A stretch of DNA of 64,000 nucleotides from Hirudo medicinalis (lineage: Eukaryota; Annelida; Clitellata; Hirudinida; Hirudinidae). Where the stretch lies: contig MPNW01000161.1 in the NCBI GenBank assembly GCA_011800805.1, positions 402,721 through 466,720 on the forward strand. The letters are read 5' to 3'. Below, one piece after another: positions 1 through 12,409 of the stretch. Every line of letters starts with the position of its first letter. Position 1 is the stretch's first letter. Below the pieces are notes generated by a model, which saw only the letters and a list, made by a program, of their open reading frames with translations, did not search any database and was not told the origin of the DNA. The position numbers were made by a program, and so were the translations under genes.

Positions 1-439
1 ATTAACTGTAAATACCACGCTTACGCAATAATCCTGCTGCCAGTTATTGCGTAACGATCAGTTGCGTGATTATTTGCTGAATAGGAATGTTCTTCAATGT
101 GGGCTTCGAGATTCTCTGAGATCTTGTGTGTTCTTTTGTGTTCCTGAATGATCGCCGTGGAACAAAAAGATAGTGAATATAACGAAAACTAATTAAACAT
201 AAATATAACTACAAAAATTAATTAATGGCATTTTCAGGGTTATAACAATATGCATCATGATCCTACATCACAGAAACTTACTTTGAAGTTCGTTTGCGCC
301 TTGTAAATTTAATTTTATGGCTCTTATGCAAACCACTTTCTATCATTTTTGGACGGCACAAACCACATTTTTAAGTATTTTATAAGTTTTAATTATTTTA
401 GGAAGTTCAAATTTTACAAGATGTTTTATATGTGGTAAA

Positions 440-980
440 GTGACGTAATGTCAAAATTTGACTAAATTCCATTGTTTGATTTACAAGAATTTTGCACAAA
501 ATATGCGCTATATTTAAATGAGAGTATCTATCGACCTCTTCCATTGCCAACAACATCTAATTTTTGTCTCTTTGTAGAAAATGCAGAAAGGAAATTTTTT
601 GAAAAATCCTATATTATTGTCAGTGGTTGATCAGCTGAAATTTTACTACACGGTATTTTGTTATCTCCATCCTTTATTCATGACTTCAATGTCATCACAA
701 GCCGTGCTTTCTGGACTTCATCACTGAGCCAATATAATTTAAAATGAGGGTGGACAACTGCTGCCAGTTGAGCATCAGTGTTATTGTCCAATTCTTCAAA
801 CCTTCTACTTATTCCAGCTTTCAATGTTAATGGATTTGTACTGTCTTTCACCAAAACATTCACAATAACTGCCAATGTTGGAAGTAAATATCTTAGACTT
901 GTAGCTTTTTCTCCTTGCAAAATATGCAGACTGCACGCTAAAGGATGCATTGCCTCCACATGTTCTTTTATATAAAAAAA
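440..980 (-). pseudogene. hAT-type transposase C-terminal fragment
   Basis: The minus strand has an open stretch at 678-959 whose protein resembles the C-terminal part of ZBED/hAT transposases: a 'HPLACSLHILQGEKA' block, then 'AGISRRFEEL', then 'HPHFKLYWLSDE'. Downstream on the minus strand, in shifted frames to about 440, come weak echoes of the acidic linker and of an 'EVDRYSHL' segment. There is no start, no DDE core and no terminal repeats that I can see. I read it as a dead relic. The family call rests on remembered hAT motifs. Confidence 0.6.
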
Positions 981-1056
981 AACTTACTGGAGTGGAAGTA
1001 GACGGGTGCCTTTAAGTTCATGAAACAGTTATCAAACCTAATTTCAGCTCGGGGCA

Positions 1057-1190
1057 ATGTTCGAAAAAAGTATTGGCATCGAGTATCGCCAGCTGCAAAA
1101 AGTATCGGCGATAGAGATAGCGATACTCAAAAATTCTCGGCGATATTATTGCCGCTATAGCAATACTGCGATATTAACAACCCGGTCCCC
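1057..1190. repeat. TATCG/CGATA-rich low-complexity patch
   Basis: The words TATCG and CGATA recur on both strands in this patch (for example 'tatcggcgatagagatagcg'). It sits in an otherwise unremarkable gene-free stretch. It may be the edge of a degenerate transposon; no coding potential is evident. Confidence 0.3.
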
Positions 1191-2098
1191 GGGTTGCAAT
1201 TTTGAGATATCAGGTTGTAGGGTTATAACCATAAGAGCAACAATATTCAAGATCATGGTTAATAGTAAGTATACTAATGTTTTCAAACTAACAAAACAAA
1301 ATATTATCATTATAGATTTATTTATAAAACACCAAAAATTCGTTACAAAGGCTGGGATTGTTTGTTAAATTGTTATTAAACAAAATATTTTTTAAATAAG
1401 TAATTAGTTTTCTTCACAGCTATGGCTCACGTAGGAATCACTATCACCTGCACAATCTGTATGAAACCATTTATTGCATCCCTGATACTAAATCCAGTCG
1501 TCCAATAAATTTATGAACATTTGCCTTTTTAAAGATCTTCAAACTAATATTACTTAAATTGATACATTGCAATATAATTATATTTATTGATATACATTTA
1601 AAATAAGAAATAAAATGATAATTATTCGATAAGCATAAAAAAAAAGAAAATTATCACGAGATTATTACAGACGCAAGTAAATCACTTGTTTATTTTTTTA
1701 AGTGCGAAGATCAGACTTACATTATAGAATAAATAATGTATGATTAATTTACTCGATTTTTATATACCATAGAAATTGACGCTAACATTCAGCCCAAGTC
1801 TCCCCTACCTAGGATTGACTAAAAAGCAATAGCATCAGACAATATCTGGGCTTTCTTGAGGATTAGAGTCCTGAAATTCTTCTTCTTGAAGACGTTTTGA
1901 AGTACCGTTGTAACATATGCCACTGTAATTATATTCGGATTGATTCTCCCTGAGTCTTATACAGTATGTTTTAGTGGACGATAATATTAATATTAGAATT
2001 TGCTGAGAGGATGAGATTTTTTTATTATATATTATTTTATGTTTCAATTAACTTTGAAAATTTTGATAAATGTTATGAAGAGTTTGTTTCCTTGCCTT

Positions 2099-2378
2099 TG
2101 TAGGATCGCCCAAACAGCATAATCATTTGCTGATCCTAATCCTATCAGCAGTGACTTAACCATGCGCGCATCCTTTGTTTTTGGACATTCTCCTGAAGGG
2201 CTGTTTAGGAAGCTGTTTAAGGCGTTCTTCCCTTCTCGTCTCCCCTACTCTTCCGGCTATGTCGCTATGCTGCTACTCCAGCAGTTATGTTGTCAGTCGG
2301 AACATCGTTTCCGTTGTTGTAAATAAACTTTGTAGCGAACTCATTTTTTTTCATCGTCATTTGTCGCTGCCACTACAC
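2099..2378 (+). mobile_element. Possible solo LTR
   Basis: A less AT-rich block begins TGTAGGATCG and ends near CACTACA. It contains an AATAAA-like signal about 60 bp before its end and is flanked by short CCTT matches on both sides. This is the usual shape of a solo LTR (TG...CA, polyadenylation signal, short target duplication). No internal element or second copy lies in the window, so the call is tentative. Confidence 0.33.
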
Positions 2379-2700
2379 CCTTGTTCCAAGAGTAGGGTAA
2401 TCAAATAATGATTAAAGAAATGTCTTGAGGTCATTTGTGAACGATCCCTATCTTTATAGGCTGAATTTCAAACAATAAATGCTCAAGCTAAATTTAAAAA
2501 AATGAATCAAGAAAATAAATATTATTGCTGACATAAAACCTATAACTTATAAAAGAATCACTTAACAATTCTAACGCACATTTCAAATCCAATAGTTGAG
2601 TTAGGTGAATATCTAATTATCTTCTTAAATACTTTTTTTGTTTATTTGAAATCGAATCCAATTTTCACGTGTTTCTGTGGCATTCTGGTCTCAAATCGAG

Positions 2701-3324
2701 ATGGAATCAAGATTGGTGCAGTACGTAGTCGTCAGATCAGATCTTGCAACGAAATTAAACTGGCCAACAGGAGCTCTTATCGCACAAGCTTGTCATGCCT
2801 GTACCGCAATCATAAAGTTATTTTACCAAGACGCCAACACGATGCAATACTTGGACGATCTGGACAACATGCACAAAGTCGTGCTCGAGGTAGTTACCGT
2901 TCAAAGAATTTCACACCTTTCAAGGAATAGTAAAATTTACAGACACTATTTTTACACGTTATTGTATTTTTGGGGCTTGTGCGATTAGATGCAACACATA
3001 CTATTACGTCCAGCCAGTAGGCTCTAAAAATTTCATGCTAAGCCTAAGATACCAACCTAGCTTAAAAAATTATCTTCATGAATTCTAAATTTAGCTTATT
3101 GTGGCACTCAATCAACCAAGTAATGACACAATTTAATTCCTTTCTAGATACCTGATGAGAAGAGTATTATAGAGCTCTCTGATACTCTCAAAGCAAACCA
3201 AATAGATCATAAGTTGTGGATTGAACAGCCTGAAAACTTGCCAACTTGCATAGCTTTGAAGCCCTATCAAAAACAAGATGTACAAAAATACTTCAAGAAG
3301 CTAAAGCTCTTCAATAAAATGTAA
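2701..3324 (+). CDS. PTRHD1: PTRHD1-type peptidyl-tRNA hydrolase domain protein
   Basis: Two coding exons, 2701-2889 and 3148-3324, give a 121-residue protein. The family is related to archaeal-type Pth2 peptidyl-tRNA hydrolase; its cellular substrate is not firmly known. The N-terminal 'MESRLVQYVVVRSDL', the central 'WPTGALIAQACHA' and the C-terminal 'LWIEQPENLPTCIALKPY' match animal PTRHD1 closely, and length is usual for the family. The intron (2890-3147) starts GT and ends with a pyrimidine-rich TTTCTAG, and it leaves the codon phase intact. ATG 2701 fits the family N-terminus. A TAATAAA polyadenylation signal follows the stop at about 3340. The stop lies only about 125 bp from the stop of the convergent RNASEH2B gene. 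Confidence 0.93.
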
Positions 3325-3449
3325 TTGTTGTAATTGCATTTAATAAACATGTTCTGTGGCACTTTATTTTTGATTGTGGAAAGTTGAGTTTCTGTTGTAC
3401 GAAATAATGAGATTTATGTTTTATTGTATTTCACCAAGTCAAGATCCAG

Positions 3450-6217
3450 TTAATTTTTTGGGCAACCCTTGAAAAATGTAGAAATGGATTTCATTCCTTG
3501 TTTGTCAGCATTCTTCAACTTCTTTTGTGCATGAGTAAGTTTCTCAGTCTAAAAAAATAAGGCACTTTCTGAAGTTGAGTAAGAAAAAAACAAATATTGA
3601 AACTGAAATACCTTGGCAAAGAGTTGAATGTTGTGTTTACTGTAATCCTCCGTAGGCGTCAGATTGTCAAGTTTGATTTTCTGAAAAGTTTGCAAATGCA
3701 TCTAATGAATGCAATGTTTGGCAAAGTAATGATGGATCGCAGAGGTTGACATTTTTAAAATGTCCCATTCATTACAGGAATCTGATGGTAGAGACAGATT
3801 CAGATTTCCATTTTAGGTTGAGAATATAAGAATCAAATTTACTTTGGTAAAAGGTGGATAATCTAAAAATTGAATGATTTGATGTTTGGCCGATGCAACT
3901 ACTCAAATAGTTTAAAGGTCTTCATGGGTGCAACAAGAAGCAATGAATAATGTTAAGTCGTTACCTTAGAGGGAGGTTCTTTGCCCATGTCATCTTGAAA
4001 TGAGATTAAGCTGAAGATCAAGCAGAATGTAAACATGCAACTTCTGCACATTATCCAACATGAGAATCAAGACCTGATATTTAATCCTTTTTTGAGTGAC
4101 AGTGATGACTCATCGTCGAGATATTCTGAAACCAGTTCCCAGGCACTTGCTATGTAACGTTCTAGAATCAGTTGAAATTATTTCGAGAATAAATCAAGTG
4201 AATGGATCTAAATAATTTAATTATTAATAATCTAAATAATTAGATGGACTTTTAATTAAAATTTCCTTTTCCTTGCATCTAGTTGTAAAAAACATTTCAT
4301 CTCACAAAATAGCCTAGTGCTTAAAATTATTTCAAGCATCATAAAGGCTGTTTTAAAGAATAATGTGTTCATCAATCTTGCAACCTTTTAATGAAGTGTC
4401 ATTGCTTTGAGTAAAATCTAGAGATGTACAATTTGTGGAAGTCTGTATCCCATTCTTTTCCAATGCTCTAGCAACATGGTGCACCTGTAAAATGTGTTCA
4501 GGCACTTTACAGAAGTGCTTCCTTTCAAACATGATAGATACAAGGTTAAGCTTAAACAGGACTAATTTTGGGACAATAAAATCAAAGATTGAATACTTTA
4601 TCTTTCAGCCACTCCATTGTTTTGCTTTCATTGTATCTATAGAATGGAGATCCCTGAGCTACTGCAATTACAATAATTTGAAATGTAAGTCACAAAATCT
4701 CAACAATGTTCACAACACTTAAGTAAATTCAGCATATAAAAATACTTAATATCAGACCTGTTCTTTCACTTACATTTGGGTGTCATATCCTTGAAACCAA
4801 TACTTACACTTAATTACATAAATATCTAATGTTATTAAAGTGGCAACTATGAAAATCGCACATGCTGATTTTATGGGCCCATTGACCCTTATTTATTGAC
4901 ACTTTTCACATTCTGTGCAATTTCCTACTTCGCATATTTACATGTCACAAATGTTTTTATTGTAAATGCTGGTATTGTAAGTGCTAAGAAAACAGCTGAA
5001 ATTGGCCTGTTAGCCAGTGTCACTTTCATGAACGATAACTAAAATCAGAACAAAAATGTTTACCTATTATTTAACTAGAATAAGAATAACAATGAAAATT
5101 ATTTGTTGAATGTGTGGAATAATGACAAGTGAAAGAAAGAACAGGGTGCACAAGTCTTTGGAGATGCGTGCTTTTTTACAAATTAATAATTGTGTAAGAT
5201 GTGACATTTTATGAATAAGCATTATTTCAATAAAAAATGAAGAAACAAACCACATTTAAATGTTAAATTCTAAATTTTTTATAACTGAAATTATTGCATC
5301 AACTAGAATTAGAACTACAAGAACAATTAACATAAGAAAGCAGTGGACAAAAGCTTTCAAAGATGCATTTGAGTCACAGTAAAAGAAGAAATTGCAAGTT
5401 CAGAACTTTGTCAAAAAGTTGTTAAACAGGTCATCGTATTTAAGAAATTATCTCAAGGAAATAAAAATACTTGTTATATTAACATGCAAAAATCAACAAA
5501 ATACTAACTTTTCCTATCACTAAACACCTCAATGCAAGAACAGTATCCCATTAATATTTTTAGGTCAGGAAATTCTTCATCTTCCAACAAACTTTCCAGA
5601 TTCATAAAATGTGAGGACTACAAATCAATTAAGTAACCCTTAAATGATGAATCCATAAAACTGAATTACTAAAATTAGTAAATTGCATAAAATTTCATTT
5701 GATTCAATGCAATAATTTACTCAAATAATCAAAGATATGACTGACCCTCTTTTTAAGATATGGGAGCAAAATGTACAATGGATTGACAGGAGTGACCATG
5801 CACAAAGAACCATCTATAAAAGAATTCATATAATTTCCAAGCCCTGGACACACTAAAAGAAACAACCTTTCAAGATTTGATCATCAATCATCCAAGACTG
5901 GTAAGATTTTTCGTACTTTATCAACTCCATCACTTGCTGCGCTTGCGGGCTTAGCAAGAAAAGTGATTTTTTGCCTAAGAAAAGTATGCTTAAGATGAGA
6001 AAATCATAAGGAACACATAACTAAAATCCAATACTTGTCTTTGGGTGTCTAAGATAACAGCTTAGCAGCAATTTATCTGGAGTATCAACTGCGGATTCTG
6101 AAAAATACCCCTTTTAATTCGACAAATTTAAATGCGAATGATACGTGGGATTCACTATTTGCCTTAATTAGCAAGAAGCGACCAAATACCTTCAATTAAC
6201 AAAACTCTGTTGCTCAT
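3450..6217 (-). CDS. RNASEH2B: Ribonuclease H2 subunit B
   Basis: Eleven minus-strand exons join in phase: 6217-6190, 6097-6035, 5974-5867, 5852-5746, 5617-5509, 4661-4597, 4484-4385, 4161-4074, 4010-3965, 3680-3612 and 3548-3450, giving about 293 residues. RNASEH2B is a non-catalytic subunit of RNase H2, which removes ribonucleotides embedded in DNA and degrades RNA:DNA hybrids in the nucleus. Diagnostic matches are 'MVTPVNPLYILLPYL' (human ATPVDPLFLLLHYL), 'SPFYRYNESKTMEWL', 'EPPSKKIKLD', and the C-terminal PCNA-interacting 'MKSISTFF' (human MKSIDTFF). ATG 6217 is the first codon of the fifth-smallest possible start region and fits the short N-terminus. The acceptor at 4011 (TTCAG) is preferred over one at 3994 because only it keeps the reading phase. 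It is head-to-head with METAP1. Confidence 0.92.
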
Positions 6218-7164
6218 GATGCCAAATGTTATTACAGACTTAAATTGGAAAAACTATAATTAATGTAGTTGCCCGAGCAGTCGTGCAAAATTTCGCGGTA
6301 GACTTTGTTTACTTCTGGATTCTAGTTAATGAAAAGTTGTATGCAATAAACAATTTTAATTATATAAATTTAAATATCACTGATATTTAAACATTTTTTA
6401 AAAAGAGTAATTAATAATTTTGCAAAATAAAAATTTAAATTTAATGTTAATGCTGAACTTGATAAGTTATAGTGGTTCATAAGGATTTAATCCTATGTTA
6501 AAGAACCAATTCAGTTTTATCTTTTTATTCAATTTTTTTCATACGCACTGATTCGTCTAAATGACTTGTAACCATTCTTGAAAAGAAATTTTGAATATCT
6601 GAAGTTTCGTATTTTTATCTTTTCACATTTATCGATCTCAACTTTTTTCTGTAGCATTATCGGAATCAAGAACCAAATGAGTAGTTTATCACACAAATGT
6701 TGATCTTAAACCACTATAAACTAATGTTATGTTAAATGTCATCTGAAAGTTTGCTTTTTTTACTTACTAATTATTTATGTTTAGACTAATTTATTCACAT
6801 TATCCATTATGACATTAAATATTGTTACATATTATCATAAGTGTTAATACAATCTGTTTTTAATGGTATAGTAGTTAGTAATGTCAGTAATCAATTTGTA
6901 GCAATTTTAGTTGCGTAATTTTCATTTTTAGACAAAATGAGCCTAAGAAGCCCTTAAATTGTGAGTCAAAAAAGCAAAATTTCAATTATGTGAAGAAATA
7001 ATTGACCGTTGACAATTAAATTAATTCTTTAGCCTGAGCATTCATAAAACGTATTGTTGCTTTTAGTTAAATAAGTGCAATTTCCGAATTTTAAATTTAG
7101 AACTCAACTTGAAGTGAACTTAAAATTGGCAAGCCTAATTTTCGTCCAGCGTTGCCGGTGAACT
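6218..7164. other. Shared upstream region of RNASEH2B and METAP1
   Basis: About 950 bp of AT-rich DNA separates two divergent start codons. It may hold both promoters. I see no TATA box, CpG-rich core or coding ORF that I can defend here. Confidence 0.5.
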
Positions 7165-10100
7165 ATGTCTGGTAAGGTTTGCGAGACTCCAAATTGTGGA
7201 AAAGAGGCGAAGCTTCAATGCCCAACCTGTATCAAGTTGGATCTAGAGCCGTCATTTTTTTGTTCTCAGGTATTATTTGTGAAACGATTGTAGGTGGCTT
7301 GAATTACAAACTTTAAATACTAATTTTTAATTTAAGCGTGGCGAGATATTCACATAAAGATAAAGATTAAATGTACATTAAAACTTGTTTTGTATGAAGT
7401 GATCAAAAACTCAAAAGGTTTAACTCAGTGCCAGAAAACTGATTAATGCTGTTATGATTTAATAACAATTCCCATTCCACAAGCTTTGGTTGATTGTTAT
7501 AATTTTTGAACATGTTAAAGTTATTATTTGTACTAACTTCATTTATTAACATTTTCAATGGCCCTTGCATTTGCTTATCATTTCAGTTGGACTTGTTAGT
7601 AGCATGAATTTATAAGTTTATAAAGTAACCTTTGCCTTAATAGATTGGATATCATATCAGGCAGTAGAGTCTTGGAAGCACATTGTTCATATTTCTTTTT
7701 TTTTTTTGCTATTTTTAATCATTTGAAACTTTGAAATAACTTATAACAATAACAAATGTAAGTTTTTAAATGTAGCAAAAAAGTTAATTGGCAATGACTG
7801 GAATATATGTACAATTTTCAGGAGTGCTTTAAAAGTAGCTGGAACACCCACAAACAAAGTCATCAGACAAGTTTGTTGATAAATAATTCTTTTGGTGATA
7901 GGGGCAAATCTTAACTTTTCATAGGAGTGGATGGACACATAGTAGGCATAATTGCAGATAATCTTAATATTACTGTCACAATCGTTTTTTTCAAATGCAT
8001 GTATGTGGCTCATTAGTTTTTATGAAGGATTGTTCTCCATATAATTAAGAGAAGATTTAATTTTTTTCTCTAATTTTTAGAAAATGATTTGAAAGGTCCT
8101 TCTCCATTTGTCCCTTGGCCGGGCTATGCATTCACAGGCACTTTGAGGCCTTACCATGTGGTGAGTTATTATTAATTAAGTAATAATAATTAGTAGTTAC
8201 AAGTAGTTTCTGAAACTTTGGTGATTCAGACCCCAATGAGGACAGTCCCAGCTCATATTCAGAGACCTGATTATGCAGATCACCAAGAAGGTGAGTTATG
8301 CCATTTCATTGGACGTTTTGGATGGTCGACATGAATTTTTCAGTGTGTTTTGTATTAGGGAGAAATGAATAATTTATACCATGGTTTTTTTTGCTGATAT
8401 ATGTATTATACCAAAATCAATTAATATCTTTTAAATTTAAAAGCTGTATCTGAAATATAAAAAATTACTGTAATGTTTTCTAAAAGATTGAGATTCCATC
8501 ATAACATGTTCTCAAGCTGTTGGCCTTTAAAGTTCTTGGCAACTTCATGATCACATTCTTGTACTTGGGTTTTAGGATGTTATTATTGTACTTATTAATT
8601 ATTTTAATTCATTTATTTTGCCAACCACAAAATAATCTCTCTGTAGACTCAATCCAGATATTTAACCCAAACTTGACTCGAGGTAGAGGTAGATGCATGA
8701 AGGAGTGAGGAGTCTTATTCATTAGATGCCATCAAAAATGTTGCAATATCTGAATATTTATTATTGTTATTTTATTTGTTTATTGATGTAACAATGTTTT
8801 GCTTTCCTATTATAAATGGTCAGTAAGTAATGGCTCTTCTAATTTTGGATTCTTCAAATTTATTGGTGGCTTTTTTGTTTTTAATTTTTGAAGAATTTTA
8901 TTGCCTCAAAAGTTGAAATTAATTGCCAATGCATCAAGCACAGAGATGAGGAGAAATTAAAATGACTCAAGTTGTATAAGGTCTTATTGAGGAGTGCATT
9001 TAGGAGGAGCATGCTTCTGCTTTAAGACTCTTATCAAAACAATGGAACAAAAGTGCTAGGACAATGTAACAAAAGCATCAAAGCGAAGAACTAATTAGAA
9101 ATACCGTGCAACAAGCAGAATTTGAAAGAGTTTTTGACTAACAGATAAAGGAGAGTAAAAGGGCAAGATTAAAGTTGTTTCATTTATAAGGGAATTGAAG
9201 ACTATATGTCTTCCAATATTCTTTGGTATGATGCAGAAAGTGAGAAGGATTAATGTAATTCATTCTGTTCTTTATTTTAGTTTTATATCCTAAGACATAG
9301 AAGTTCACATACATTTCTGATGACACTTTTCATTTCTGAAATTAAATAGTCTATTTAGTATAAATTATCCTTAAGAGTGTCCTTTTGGGTTAAGTTGATC
9401 ATATGTTTATTGATTATTTGCCTTCAATTCAAATAAAGGAGAAAAGATAGAATCAAGAAGATGAATTATATTTTTGATGACTTTGTTATTGTTGCATAGC
9501 CTCAGTAATAAATTAACTTGTTGTCCCCTTCAGGATATCCTGCAAGTGAGCGAGCTCTGAGGGGATCAACAAACATCGAGACATTGAACGAGGAGGAAGA
9601 GGAATGTCTTCGTGTCGCCTGCAGAGTCAGTTTCATAATGTTTGAGGCTCAGTTCTTTGAACGAGATCTCTCATTAACATAATTTCCAGTTAGGTCGAGA
9701 AGTCCTTGAAGAGGCTGCCAAACAGGTTGCAGTTGGAGTCACAACAGAAGAAATAGACAGAGTTGTTCATGAGGTGGACTCGTTTATTTCCAATTGCAAC
9801 ATTTACATATAGTTTATCAATTAGTAACTGATTCGTTTTCAGGCATGTATCGAACGGGAGTGCTACCCTTCTCCTTTGAACTATTACAACTTCCCCAAAT
9901 CATGTTGCACGTTAGTTTCTGCTGTGACCGAGAAGTGACCGCTTTAAGAATATAACCGACGAATATTAAACAGGTCCGTGAACGAAGTCATTTGCCACGG
10001 CATTCCCGATTTGAGACCGCTGAAGGATGGAGACATACTTAACAGTTTGTTTTTATAGTGCATTTCTTATTAGTTCATCTTTTAGTGATTAAATTAGTCA

Positions 10101-11371
10101 AACAAATGCTCTGAATCTAAATATTGTTGCAGTTGATGTGTCGACCTTCCACAGAGGATTTCATGGTGACCTGAATGAAACTTTATTCGTGGGCAGTGTT
10201 GAAGAGAAAGCCAAGACATTGGTCAGAGTTACACACGAATGTCTTGAAAAAGCCATCAATATAGGTTGGTTGGGTAACCTTTTGAATCAACAATCCGTTT
10301 CAGATTCCATGCTCTGTTTGCAGTTGCAACTCATTCTGTCATTAGTAAATGCTAGAATGATACTGCTTTATTTGTAGAACTTGAGATTGCTATGTGAAGC
10401 ATTCAAAATTCTAAATAAATTGGATTCAAAATTAATAAAATGTTAGGACATCATGATTCATTATTATTTTGCAAATTTAATTTGAGCCTTGTGATCTACT
10501 TTTTGAACATCAGTTTTTTTCACGCATTCATATATTTGTCGGTTGTCTATTGTTGTAGTCCTTATCACGATAAAGCCAAAAGGTTTTTTTTTATTAAATA
10601 CCAATAATTACTGCAGATCATTGTGGAATTTGTTAACGGATCATATTCAGTATTATTATGTGAATAACTTTTTGATTTATTGTTGCACAGTGAAGCCAGG
10701 TGTTAGGTACAGAGAGGTGGGTGATATCATCCAGAAGCATGCTCAGGCTCATGGTTTTTCAGTGGTGAGGAGCTACTGTGGTCATGGCATACATAGGTGT
10801 GTTATGTGAATTACTTAATTATGCACGTTAACATATACTCCTATTATAAATTTCAATATTAATTTTTTTTTTAAGACTGTTCCATGCTGCTCCAAGTATT
10901 CCCCATTATGCCAGTGAGTTTTCAAGATATTACACTAGGGTTTTAAAATGAACTCATTACATGATATTACAATCTCTTAAGTTGTTGTTCTAAAATGCTT
11001 GGAGAAATCTTAACTAATATTATATTTGTTTCAGAGAACAAGGCAATAGGTGTAATGAAACCTGGACACTCCTTCACCATAGAACCTATGATTTCTGAAG
11101 GTTTTTTCTTTTTATTGATTTATTCTGATAATCTGTGGTTATTTTTGTTTATTCAGAATTATTTTTAATATACTGTTATCTCAAGCACCTCTGTTGCATT
11201 TTAGGGAGTTGGAGAGATAAGACATGGCCTGATGATTGGACATCGGTGACAATAGATGGTAAGTTATCTGCCCAGTTCGAACATACCCTCTTGGTTACAG
11301 ACACAGGGTGTGATGTGCTAACGAAAAGAATTACAGGAAATGGTCAACCATATTTTATTGAGTCTGTGTAG
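7165..11371 (+). CDS. METAP1: Methionine aminopeptidase 1
   Basis: Thirteen exons (7165-7269, 7822-7870, 8081-8160, 8230-8290, 9534-9625, 9690-9773, 9843-9910, 9974-10044, 10133-10264, 10691-10796, 10876-10913, 11035-11100, 11205-11371) join in frame to 372 residues, close to human METAP1. The enzyme removes the initiator methionine from nascent proteins at the ribosome. Residues 1-50 carry the MYND-like zinc finger ('CETPNC', 'LQCPTC', 'FFCSQECF', then His residues). The five metal ligands of the pita-bread fold are all visible: Asp in 'NIDVSTF', Asp in 'HGDLNETLF', His in 'GHGIHRLFH', Glu in 'FTIEPMI' and Glu in 'AQFEHTLL'. The substrate-pocket block '[19 protein letters not shown]' is intact. 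ATG 7165 is the only start that gives the known N-terminus. AATAAA follows at about 11,408. Confidence 0.96.
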
Positions 11372-12407
11372 GACATTAAATTAGCATGCTCTAAACATTT
11401 TTGTTCTAAATAAAGCTTTGGAATAACCAACGAAATTGGGCTTAATTCATGATGAGTATTTGTCTTGCAAAGGTGGTTAATACAATTAAACATTTTTTTA
11501 TATTATTTTTTGAATATTTGCTTGGAGTCGGTAGTGGGGAGAACCCAAACTTCGTAAAGTGAGCTAAAATCGGCTAAATGAGTGACGCCATTCGTGGACG
11601 ACTCCAAAGGCTTCGATTGAAACGAATACGATCATGGAATTAGATAATGCAGGTTGCATTGCTCCGGCAATGGGTTTATAAGCATAAATTTTTTATGTAA
11701 ATTTATATAAAAGCTGGGTTTATAAGCAGCTTGGCTCCAGAAAGATTAAAGATTATTAAGTATGGATGCCTTCGTGGATTCTTTGAAGACTTAATTGGCT
11801 TTTGACCTCAGTTCTACGCCTACGTGTGGCGTGGCAGTCAATTTATGGATAGTCCCATTGTTGTATGAGGGGCGTTTTTAACAGATGTACCATCTAAGAA
11901 CTTTGACTTCTTGACAGTCGATTCCCTCCTTAAAGTAATCATTTATAAATTTTCCGTTTTTTAAGAACTATTTAATTCATGATAGAGGTTTGTATATTAT
12001 CAATTCATCATTTTTTATAGGATTTTTGTCACCCCCATCGCCATGCATTGTTTTCATCTTAAAAAATCGAAACTGGAGTGGATTATCGTCGGCGTTTTCT
12101 TGAGAAATTTGATGTTAAGGTTTGCAAAGTAATTAAAACTTGAGTTTGTCAAACGGGAAAATAAAATATGACATGATCTCTATCGAAAGTGCATAAAACC
12201 CAGAGTGGTTATAGCAGATTTTATTTCGTGCATGCCATTTTATTTAAACATTGAGTAATATTGAATAATGTACAATCAAAAAAAAATTCATTGAGATTAC
12301 CTTTATCTTTATTAAAAATAATTGTTTCAACATGAATCCCGTTTATCACTTTAGAGAAAAGCTTGGTGACGTTAATTTTTAGCATTGGCTTGACATTACT
12401 ATTTCAG
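11372..12407. other. Gene-free stretch before the Staufen coding start
   Basis: About 1 kb between METAP1 and the first Staufen coding exon. It must hold the Staufen promoter and a 5' untranslated exon, because ATG 12410 lies two bases after a splice acceptor (TTTCAG). I could not place that exon. No repeat or other gene is evident. Confidence 0.4.
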
Positions 12408-12409
12408 GA

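Noticed and set aside
3994..3995. Alternative acceptor for RNASEH2B exon 9 at TTTCAAG
   Set aside because: It would put a stop codon in frame; the acceptor at 4,011-4,012 keeps the phase.
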